A stretch of DNA of 14,937 bases from an uncultured beta proteobacterium (lineage in GTDB: Bacteria; Pseudomonadota; Gammaproteobacteria; Burkholderiales; Burkholderiaceae_C). Where the stretch lies: the NCBI GenBank assembly GCA_903870955.1, contig CAIQEX010000314.1, forward strand, positions 1 through 14,937, written 5' to 3'. This document shows positions 8,329 to 14,154 of this stretch, piece after piece. A program made the position numbers and the translations under genes. Position 1 is the first letter of the stretch. Each line of letters opens with the position of its first letter. Below the pieces are notes generated by a model, which did no database searches, was not told the DNA's origin, and worked only from the letters and a program-made list of their open reading frames with translations.

Positions 8329-8396
8329 GTAAGGCACCCAGTGCAGGGATGGACCGCTTCTGCAACGCCAATCCTGAACCCGGTGCCTTACTTTTT
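8329..8396 (+). terminator. Rho-independent terminator of lipoprotein gene
   Basis: GTAAGGCACC (8329-8338) pairs perfectly over 10 bp with GGTGCCTTAC (8382-8391), followed at once by TTTTT (8392-8396). The 43-base loop contains a second small stem, TGCAG (8342-8346) with CTGCA (8360-8364), which would bring the long arms together. The T-run is on the plus strand only, so it terminates the lipoprotein message. Its distal arm and T-run coincide with the last codons and stop of the convergent phr gene. The loop is longer than in a standard terminator, which lowers confidence slightly. Confidence 0.65.
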
Positions 8397-9851
8397 GACC
8401 ACCCCATAACGCAACAGCGTGCGTGCCCTTGCCTTGGCATGCTCCACCACCGGCAACGGATAGTCCTGGCCCAGTGTGAAGCCGGACCCTTGCAACTCCA
8501 GCGGCTTGGCCAACCAGGGGGCGTGGATGCATTTGTCGCTCAATGACTTTAGAGCCGGAACATAGCGCCTGATGAACTTGCCTTGCGCGTCGAACTTTTC
8601 GCTTTGGGTGACCGGGTTGAAGATGCGAAAGTAGGGTTGCGCATCACAACCACTGGAACTTACCCACTGCCAGCCGCCGTTGTTGGCGGACAGATCAAAG
8701 TCATTTAAATGCCGTGCGAAGTAGCGCTCGCCCCAGCGCCAGTCCAGGCCCAGGTGCTTGACCAGAAAGCTCCCGGCAACCATGCGCAGGCGGTTGTGCA
8801 TGTAGCCGGTCTGGTTCAGTTGCGCCATGGCCGCGTCGACGATCGGATAGCCGGTGCGCCCCTCGCACCACGCCGCAAACAGTTCGTCGGCCTGCGGTCC
8901 CTCTTCCCAAGCAATGGTGTCGTATTCCGGCTTGAAAGCGGAGCTCGCCACATGGGGAAAGTTCGCCAGTATCTGCACATAGAAATCCCGCCACACCAGT
9001 TCCGACAGCCAGGTCTGCGCTCCGGCACTGCCAGCGGACACATGCTGGCGGGCAAGATTCACGAGGTGGCGAATGGAGACCGTGCCAAAGCGCAGATGGA
9101 CGCCCAAATAGCTCGGTCCCTTGACGGCGGGAAAGTTGCGGGTTTCGTCGTACCGGTCCATGCGCTCCACAAAATCATCCAACAGTCGCGCAGCGCCGCT
9201 GCTGCCCGTGGGGATGGCCAGGCTCTTGAGGTTGGTCGGCTCGAAGCCCATTTCCTGCAAGGTCGGAACGCCTCTGGCATAGGCCACCGGTCGCGCCGCC
9301 AGCTGCGCGCAGGGGTTGGGCAGCGCGTGCAGTGGCAAAGGTGATTCGCCCAGCTTTGCCAGCCAGGCACGCAGGTAGGGCGTGAATACGCCATAGGGTT
9401 TGCCGGTTTGCGTGAGCAGTTCGCGCTCTTCAAAAATGACATGGTCTTTGACCTGCGTGAAGACAATACCCTGGACTTGCAGGGCTTGCTCCACCGCGGC
9501 ATCGCGTTGCCGACTGGCCGGTTCATAGTCCTTGGCTGCAAAGACGGCTTGCACGCCCAGTGCCATGGCCAGTGCTGGAATCTCTGCACTGGCAAGGCCG
9601 TGGCGCACGATCAAGCCTGCCGCGTCGTGGTGCGCGAATTCACGCAGTGCGGCATCGACCTCAACCAACGACTCCCGGATAAATTCCACGCGGCGGTCTT
9701 GACGCGGCAGCTTGTCCAGAATGTCGGTATCGAAAATAAATGCGCAATGCACCTGACGGCATTGGGAAAGTGCTGCGCTCAGCGCCGGGTTGTCCTGCAA
9801 ACGCAGGTCACGCCTTAGCCAGACCAGGCCCAGTGGATACTTTTTGTGCAT
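8388..9851 (-). CDS. phr: Deoxyribodipyrimidine photolyase (class I CPD type)
   Basis: This FAD enzyme uses blue or near-UV light to split cyclobutane pyrimidine dimers. The 487-residue protein has an N-terminal antenna-type Rossmann domain starting LVWLRRDLRLQDNPAL and a C-terminal FAD domain with SELVWRDFY (283-291), GRTGYPIVDAAM (331-342), YMHNRLRM (350-357) and NNGGWQW (390-396). By alignment with E. coli PhrB, the electron-transfer tryptophans correspond to Trp315, Trp371 and Trp394, and the FAD-N5 asparagine to Asn390, so the enzyme looks active. The frame is open 20 codons further upstream, but that would enter yqgE. ATG 9851 matches the family N-terminus. Antenna cofactor type cannot be told from sequence alone. 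It is divergent from yqgE and convergent with the lipoprotein gene. Confidence 0.95.
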   Translation of the reverse strand: MHKKYPLGLVWLRRDLRLQDNPALSAALSQCRQVHCAFIFDTDILDKLPRQDRRVEFIRESLVEVDAALREFAHHDAAGLIVRHGLASAEIPALAMALGVQAVFAAKDYEPASRQRDAAVEQALQVQGIVFTQVKDHVIFEERELLTQTGKPYGVFTPYLRAWLAKLGESPLPLHALPNPCAQLAARPVAYARGVPTLQEMGFEPTNLKSLAIPTGSSGAARLLDDFVERMDRYDETRNFPAVKGPSYLGVHLRFGTVSIRHLVNLARQHVSAGSAGAQTWLSELVWRDFYVQILANFPHVASSAFKPEYDTIAWEEGPQADELFAAWCEGRTGYPIVDAAMAQLNQTGYMHNRLRMVAGSFLVKHLGLDWRWGERYFARHLNDFDLSANNGGWQWVSSSGCDAQPYFRIFNPVTQSEKFDAQGKFIRRYVPALKSLSDKCIHAPWLAKPLELQGSGFTLGQDYPLPVVEHAKARARTLLRYGVVKK

Positions 9852-9898
9852 GTGAGCCGCTAGAATGAAATCATGACCGGCGATTCTGCACCCATCAA
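9852..9898. promoter_or_regulatory. Very short divergent phr/yqgE control region
   Basis: Only 21 bp separate the two start codons. On the plus strand TAGAAT (9861-9866) is a good -10-like hexamer ending six bases before the yqgE ATG, which places the transcript start at the ATG itself. There is no Shine-Dalgarno sequence and no convincing -35. On the minus strand TTGATG (9898-9893), a 17-bp spacer and CATGAT (9875-9870) form a possible phr promoter lying inside the first codons of yqgE. If both are real, the promoters overlap and cannot easily fire together. This is inferred from sequence pattern only. Confidence 0.3.
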
Positions 9899-10472
9899 CC
9901 TCACCAACCATTTTCTGATTGCAATGCCAGGGTTGGAGGACAGCCTATTTGGCAAGAGCGTGGTCTACGTCTGCGAACATTCGTCTCGCGGTGCCCTGGG
10001 GTTGGTGATCAATAAACCGTCCGAGATGAACCTGCCCGCCTTGTTTGAAAAGGTCGAGCTCGGTCTCAAGCGCGTCGATCTGGCGGATAAGCCGGTGTTT
10101 CATGGTGGCCCGGTGCAGACGGAGCGCGGCTTCGTTTTGCATGAGCCGATCTATGTCGGCGCCGACAACCAGTCCGAAGCGCTGTATGCCTCCACCATGA
10201 GCATTCCCGGTGGGCTTGAAATGACCACGTCCAAGGATGTGCTGGAGGCGCTGGCGGGCGGAGGTGGACCCAAAAAAGTGTTGATCACCCTGGGCTATGC
10301 CGCTTGGGGCGAAGGCCAACTGGAATCCGAACTGGGTGAAAACAGCTGGCTGACCGTGGACGCCACCCGTGAAGTGATTTTTGATACCCCGGTCGCCGAG
10401 CGTTACGAGCGGGCCCTGGGGCTTCTTGGTTTGCAATCCTGGATGATTTCCAATCAGGTTGGACACGCATGA
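9873..10472 (+). CDS. yqgE: YqgE/AlgH family protein (DUF179)
   Basis: The 199-residue protein matches the conserved YqgE/AlgH family, whose biochemical role is not firmly established; the Pseudomonas member AlgH has been linked to alginate control. Visible family blocks are NHFLIAMPGLEDSLFGKSV near the N-terminus, VYVCEHSSRGALGLVINKP, FHGGPVQTERGFVLH, and GYAAWGEGQLESEL followed by NSW. It is a soluble cytosolic protein of normal length. ATG 9873 is preceded by no ribosome-binding sequence but by a TAGAAT hexamer six bases upstream, suggesting a leaderless message. Its TGA overlaps the ruvX ATG, and yqgE-ruvX is a widely conserved pair, so the two are probably co-expressed. Confidence 0.93.
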   Translation: MTGDSAPINLTNHFLIAMPGLEDSLFGKSVVYVCEHSSRGALGLVINKPSEMNLPALFEKVELGLKRVDLADKPVFHGGPVQTERGFVLHEPIYVGADNQSEALYASTMSIPGGLEMTTSKDVLEALAGGGGPKKVLITLGYAAWGEGQLESELGENSWLTVDATREVIFDTPVAERYERALGLLGLQSWMISNQVGHA

Positions 10473-10900
10473 GCGTTCCCGCTTCGCTGCAAACTTTCAT
10501 TGCTTTTGATTACGGCGAAAAGCGCACCGGCGTGGCGGTAGGTAACCGGTTGCTGGGCACGGCGCAGCCGCAGGGCTCCATTCAGGCGGTTGGCGATGCC
10601 CGCTTTGCGCCGATCGAAAAAGTCATCAAAGAGTGGCAACCGGATGCTATCGTCATTGGCGTGCCCTACCACCCGGACGGTGCCGCGCACGAAAACACCA
10701 CGCGTGCGAAAAAGTTTGGACGGCAACTCCATGGCCGCTTTCATTTGCCGGTGTTTGAAGTCGACGAGCGCTACAGCACCACCGAAGCCTTGTCCAACGG
10801 TGCCCGGGATGCCGATGCGGCATCGGCCTGCATCATCCTGGAACAATTTTTGCGGGAATTGGTTTCGATTAAGTCAGGTGTTACCGAGTTGCCCCAGTGA
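10469..10900 (+). CDS. ruvX: Putative Holliday junction resolvase / pre-16S rRNA nuclease YqgF
   Basis: YqgF (RuvX) is an RNase H-fold nuclease, shown in E. coli to take part in 16S rRNA 5'-end maturation and proposed as a resolvase. The 143-residue protein has the three acidic sites of the fold: Asp14 in FDYGEKRTGVAVG, Glu100 in VDERYSTTEA and Asp116 in the DADAASACIIL helix. Length and motif spacing are normal. ATG overlaps the yqgE stop (ATGA), and its own TGA overlaps the GTG start of the BLUF gene, so it is the middle gene of a coupled trio. Confidence 0.93.
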   Translation: MSVPASLQTFIAFDYGEKRTGVAVGNRLLGTAQPQGSIQAVGDARFAPIEKVIKEWQPDAIVIGVPYHPDGAAHENTTRAKKFGRQLHGRFHLPVFEVDERYSTTEALSNGARDADAASACIILEQFLRELVSIKSGVTELPQ

Positions 10901-11310
10901 AGCTGACCCAGCTGATCTATGTCAGCCACCTGGTCAACGAAGACGAGTCCATGATTGCGGCGATTTTGGAATCCGCAGTGCGCCGCAACAAGCAAAACGG
11001 CATTACCGGCATGTTGCTTTACGCACCCGGTGAATTTATTCAAGTTCTGGAAGGCGATGAAGCCGCGGTGCAGGAGACCTATGACCGCATATTTCTGGAC
11101 CAACGTCACTCGTATGTGACATGCCTTTTGCATGAAGCCGCATCTGAGCGGCACTTTCCTCAATGGAACATGGGTTACAAAGCGTTGCGCCGGCACGATA
11201 TCGAAAAGTTGACACGTATTGGCCCCCTATTTCGCTACAGGCCTGGAGAACCATTTGAAGGTATCGGCCCCGGCGATGCGCTGGATATGTTGATGTTGTT
11301 CAATAAGTGA
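10897..11310 (+). CDS. Short BLUF-domain blue-light sensor protein
   Basis: BLUF domains bind FAD and sense blue light by hydrogen-bond switching around the flavin. The 137-residue protein is one BLUF domain (about 1-95) plus a short helical tail, with no fused output domain. Key residues align with AppA: Tyr8 (its Tyr21), Asn31 in RNKQNGITG (its Asn45), Gln49 in EFIQVLEG (its Gln63), Trp90 and Met92 in FPQWNMGY (its Trp104 and Met106). It should therefore be photoactive. Short BLUF proteins like PixD act through partner proteins; the partner here is unknown. The start is GTG, overlapping the ruvX stop as GTGA, with no strong Shine-Dalgarno sequence, so expression probably depends on ruvX translation. 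A photolyase gene lies about 1 kb upstream. Confidence 0.92.
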   Translation: MKLTQLIYVSHLVNEDESMIAAILESAVRRNKQNGITGMLLYAPGEFIQVLEGDEAAVQETYDRIFLDQRHSYVTCLLHEAASERHFPQWNMGYKALRRHDIEKLTRIGPLFRYRPGEPFEGIGPGDALDMLMLFNK

Positions 11311-11474
11311 TGCCGGAAAGCTAGCGAAAAGAAGGCAAAAAAATAGCGAACATGCTGTTTTGCGCCAGAAAGAGCGCTCTCTGCCGCGACGCAGTTTGGA
11401 CGCACCGCCATTCAGACAAAGTGTGGCCTGCCTTGAATCTAAAATGTCCCGACACATGACTGAGGCCTGACGGT
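11311..11474 (+). other. Intergenic region before pyrR
   Basis: This 164-bp gap separates the BLUF gene from pyrR. It holds a perfect 10-bp palindrome AGAGCGCTCT (11371-11380), a small CTGC/GCAG hairpin (11381-11394) without a real T-run, and TAAAAT (11440-11445) as a -10-like hexamer 29 bases before the pyrR ATG, without a convincing -35. I see no classical terminator/antiterminator pair of the Bacillus PyrR-attenuation type. The region may contain the pyrR promoter, or the pyr genes may be read from yqgE. Confidence 0.35.
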
Positions 11475-11999
11475 ATGAACCCAAAAAATGAAAGCAGCAG
11501 CACGGGGGCCTTGTTCCTGGATGCGGAAGCTTTGTACAAAGAGTTGTTGCGCGGCGTGTCCCTGTTGTGCCAGCCCGATACCAAATTGGCAGGCATTACT
11601 TCAGGCGGCGCTTGGCTGGTGGAACGCTTGCAGCGCGACCTGCATTTGCCTGGCAAGCCCGGCGTCATCTCTTCGGCCATGCACCGTGACGATTTTGCCA
11701 AGCGGGGCCTGTCCAACAGTGCGCAAACCCAATTGCCCTTCGATGTAAACGGGGCCCATATCCTGATTCTGGATGACGTCCTCTATACCGGGCGCACCCT
11801 GCGTGCCGTGATCAATGAACTGTTTGATTACGGGCGTCCGGCCAGTGTGAAACTGGCCGTGCTGGTGGACCGTGGCGGACGCCAGTTGCCGGTGCAGGCG
11901 GACTTTGCCGCGGCCCGCGTGGCCTTGGGCGAGCACCAATCGCTGGCCTTGGCGCGCAGCGAGTCGGGTGTCTTCAGCTTTGAAGTAAAAGAGGTCTAG
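11475..11999 (+). CDS. pyrR: PyrR-type uracil phosphoribosyltransferase / pyr regulator
   Basis: PyrR is a phosphoribosyltransferase-fold protein that in many bacteria regulates pyrimidine genes in response to UMP and has uracil phosphoribosyltransferase activity. The 174-residue product has the PRPP-binding motif [13 protein letters not shown] (96-108), MHRDDF (69-74) and [18 protein letters not shown] (127-144), all diagnostic of PyrR rather than other phosphoribosyltransferases. The segment ITSGGAWL (41-48) replaces the IKTRGIYL of B. subtilis PyrR, so nucleotide or RNA contacts there may differ. GAGG lies nine bases before the ATG. The stop is two bases before the pyrB start. Whether it binds RNA here is unknown, because no attenuator is visible upstream. 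Confidence 0.92.
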   Translation: MNPKNESSSTGALFLDAEALYKELLRGVSLLCQPDTKLAGITSGGAWLVERLQRDLHLPGKPGVISSAMHRDDFAKRGLSNSAQTQLPFDVNGAHILILDDVLYTGRTLRAVINELFDYGRPASVKLAVLVDRGGRQLPVQADFAAARVALGEHQSLALARSESGVFSFEVKEV

Positions 12000-12001
12000 C
12001 C

Positions 12002-12964
12002 GTGTTGTACAAACGAAACCCCCAACTCAACAAGAACGGCGAACTGATTCACCTGTTGTCGGTCGAAGGGCTGTCCAGGGACATCCTGACCCATATTCTG
12101 GATACCGCCACCAACTTCGTTTCGGTGAATGACCGCGAGGTCAAGAAGGTGCCGCTGTTGCGGGGCAAAAGCGTCTTCAATCTGTTCTTCGAGAACAGTA
12201 CCCGCACCCGCACGACATTCGAGATTGCCGCCAAGCGGCTCTCCGCAGACGTGATCAACCTGGACATCGCGCGCTCCAGTGCCGCCAAGGGCGAGTCGCT
12301 TCTGGACACGATTGCCAACCTGAGTGCCATGGCCGCCGACCTGTTTGTAGTACGCCACAGCGAGTCCGGTGCGCCTTACCTGATTGCCCAGCATGTGGCA
12401 CCCCATGTGCACGTCATCAACGCCGGTGACGGACGCCACGCGCACCCGACGCAGGGGCTGCTGGACATGTACACCATCCGGCATTTCAAAAAGGACTTTG
12501 CCAACCTGACGGTGGCTATCGTCGGTGATGTGTTGCACTCGCGTGTGGCCCGCTCCGACATCCATGCGCTCACGACGCTGGGGTGCGCGGAAGTGCGGGT
12601 GGTGGGGCCCAAGACGTTGGTGCCTTCGGACATGGCGCAGATGGGCGTGCGCGTCTGCCACACCCTGGAAGAAGGCATCAAGGATTGCGACGTGGTCATT
12701 ATGCTGCGCCTGCAGAACGAGCGCATGAGTGGTGCACTGTTGCCCAGCACGCACGAGTTTTTCAAGAGTTTTGGCCTGACGCCCGAGAAACTGCAACTGG
12801 CCAAGCCGGATGCCATCGTGATGCACCCGGGCCCCATCAATCGCGGCGTGGAAATTGACTCAGCCGTGGTGGATGGCAAGCAAAGCGTGATCCTGCCGCA
12901 AGTAACCTTTGGAATTGCCGTACGCATGGCTGTGATGAGCATCGTGGCAGGAAATGAAGCATGA
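12002..12964 (+). CDS. pyrB: Aspartate carbamoyltransferase catalytic subunit
   Basis: PyrB condenses carbamoyl phosphate with L-aspartate to carbamoyl aspartate, the committed step of pyrimidine synthesis. The 320-residue protein carries [13 protein letters not shown] (62-74) with the STRTR phosphate-binding site (66-70), [14 protein letters not shown] (142-155), and the aspartate-loop region [11 protein letters not shown] (275-285). The start is GTG at 12002, with GAGG seven bases before it; a TTG is the next codon. No pyrI regulatory-subunit gene follows. Instead a dihydroorotase-like pseudoenzyme lies downstream, as in the Pseudomonas class A enzyme, where six PyrB and six PyrC' chains assemble. 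Its TGA overlaps the hisC ATG. Confidence 0.96.
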   Translation: MLYKRNPQLNKNGELIHLLSVEGLSRDILTHILDTATNFVSVNDREVKKVPLLRGKSVFNLFFENSTRTRTTFEIAAKRLSADVINLDIARSSAAKGESLLDTIANLSAMAADLFVVRHSESGAPYLIAQHVAPHVHVINAGDGRHAHPTQGLLDMYTIRHFKKDFANLTVAIVGDVLHSRVARSDIHALTTLGCAEVRVVGPKTLVPSDMAQMGVRVCHTLEEGIKDCDVVIMLRLQNERMSGALLPSTHEFFKSFGLTPEKLQLAKPDAIVMHPGPINRGVEIDSAVVDGKQSVILPQVTFGIAVRMAVMSIVAGNEA

Positions 12965-14154
12965 GTAACACTACAACAGTGAGCGTCGCAGGGCCGTCCC
13001 AAGGCGTGAAGGCCCCCTCGGGGGGCAGTGAAGTACGCGCAGCGACGAGCGTGGGGGTAACGTCTTCCCCTTTTTGGAGTACCGGCATAGACCGGCTCAA
13101 GGCCTATGTCCCGGGCGAGCAACCCCAAAGCGATGGCTGGGTCAAGCTCAACACCAACGAGTGCCCGTACCCGCCTTCTCCGTTGGCGCTGGCCGCCATC
13201 CGTGAGGCCACCAGTGAAAAGTTGCGTTTGTACCCGGACCCGAATGGCACTGCACTCAAGGCGGCGATTGGCAAACAGTTTGGCCTGGGCTCGGACCACG
13301 TGTTCTTGGGCAATGGCTCGGATGAAGTGCTGGGCCATGCCTTTTTGGGCCTGCTCAAACACGAGCTGCCCATTCTCTACCCGGATATCAGCTACAGCTT
13401 TTATCCGGTGTGGTGCGGCCTCTATGGCATCGCCTACAAGCTGGTACCACTGAATGCGGAATTCGGCGTGGACGTCGCGGACTACGCACAGCCCAATGGC
13501 GGCATTGTGTTGCCCAACCCCAATGCACCCACCGGTACGGCCCTGTCGCTGGAGGCATTGCGCACCCTGTTGCAGGCCAACCGCCAATCGGTGGTGTTGA
13601 TCGATGAGGCCTATGTGGACTTTGGAGCCCAGAGTGCAGCCGCCCTGATTCCCGAGTTTGACAACTTGCTGGTGGTACACACCCTGTCCAAATCCCGCGC
13701 GTTGGCGGGGCTGCGGGTGGGTTTTGCGCTCGGGCATCCGACATTGATCGAAGCCCTGGCCAGGGTCAAGGACAGCTTCAACTCCTATCCGCTGGACCGG
13801 TTGGCGCTGGTTGGCGCCCAGGCCGCGATTGAAGACACGGCCTATCTGGCACAGCTCACTTCGGCCGTTATCCACAGCCGCGACTGGCTGATCGCCGAAC
13901 TCGCCGGTCTGGGCTTTGACACCCTGCCGTCGCAGGCCAACTTTATCTTTACCCGCCACGCCAATCGTCTGGCCGCCACACTGCTGGCACAGTTGCGTGA
14001 GCAGAAAATTCTGGTGCGGCACTTTACACAAGCGCGCATTGCCAACCACCTGCGTATCTCCATCGGCACCCAGGCCGAGTGCGAACTCCTGGTGCAAGCC
14101 TTGCAGCGCATCCTGGCGGCGCAGCCCGATCAAAAGAATGAGGTCTCAGCATGA
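12961..14154 (+). CDS. hisC: Histidinol-phosphate aminotransferase-type PLP enzyme with repeat-derived N-terminus
   Basis: HisC transfers the amino group between histidinol phosphate and 2-oxoglutarate in histidine synthesis; paralogues also act on aromatic amino acids. The 397-residue protein has the family motifs [12 protein letters not shown] (63-74), YPDPNG (91-96), NPNAPTG (186-192), DEAY (215-218) with the pyridine-nitrogen aspartate, the PLP lysine in [14 protein letters not shown] (Lys244), and RISIGT (365-370). Normal homologues are about 350-365 residues. Here residues 1-36 come before the usual start near [10 protein letters not shown], and residues 9-33 are encoded by a G/C-palindromic repeat. 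AGGA lies eight bases before ATG 12961, which overlaps the pyrB stop, supporting that start. GTG 13051, just after the repeat, is the alternative. The stop overlaps the next gene's ATG. The exact substrate is uncertain because other his genes are absent. Confidence 0.88.
   Translation: MSNTTTVSVAGPSQGVKAPSGGSEVRAATSVGVTSSPFWSTGIDRLKAYVPGEQPQSDGWVKLNTNECPYPPSPLALAAIREATSEKLRLYPDPNGTALKAAIGKQFGLGSDHVFLGNGSDEVLGHAFLGLLKHELPILYPDISYSFYPVWCGLYGIAYKLVPLNAEFGVDVADYAQPNGGIVLPNPNAPTGTALSLEALRTLLQANRQSVVLIDEAYVDFGAQSAAALIPEFDNLLVVHTLSKSRALAGLRVGFALGHPTLIEALARVKDSFNSYPLDRLALVGAQAAIEDTAYLAQLTSAVIHSRDWLIAELAGLGFDTLPSQANFIFTRHANRLAATLLAQLREQKILVRHFTQARIANHLRISIGTQAECELLVQALQRILAAQPDQKNEVSA
12987..13058. 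repeat. REP-like G/C palindromic element inside hisC 5' end
   Basis: About 72 bp contains a near-perfect hairpin, GCCCCC (13012-13017) and GGGGGC (13021-13026) around a TCG loop. It is flanked by CGCAGGGCCGTCCCAAGG on the left and CAGCGACGAGCGTGGGGGT on the right. I recall this composition from short dispersed intergenic repeats of Comamonadaceae genomes; I cannot confirm it, and only one copy occurs in this window. The whole element is open in the hisC frame. GAGCGT occurs just before it (12981-12986) and near its end (13047-13052), 66 bp apart, a whole number of codons. The run of six G (13020-13025) could slip during replication. Confidence 0.6.

Noticed and set aside
11311..11474. PyrR-dependent attenuator before pyrR
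   Set aside because: Only a 10-bp palindrome and a 4-bp hairpin are present, with no T-run terminator and no competing antiterminator.
11996..12826. 276-codon minus-strand open frame opposite pyrB
   Set aside because: Shadow of pyrB; no motif, no ribosome site, and the plus strand carries all ATCase signatures.
12376..14133. 585-codon open frame on the minus strand across pyrB and hisC
   Set aside because: It is antisense to two well-supported enzymes, and its composition (Gln/His/Arg-rich) is typical of a G+C-rich shadow frame with no recognisable domain.
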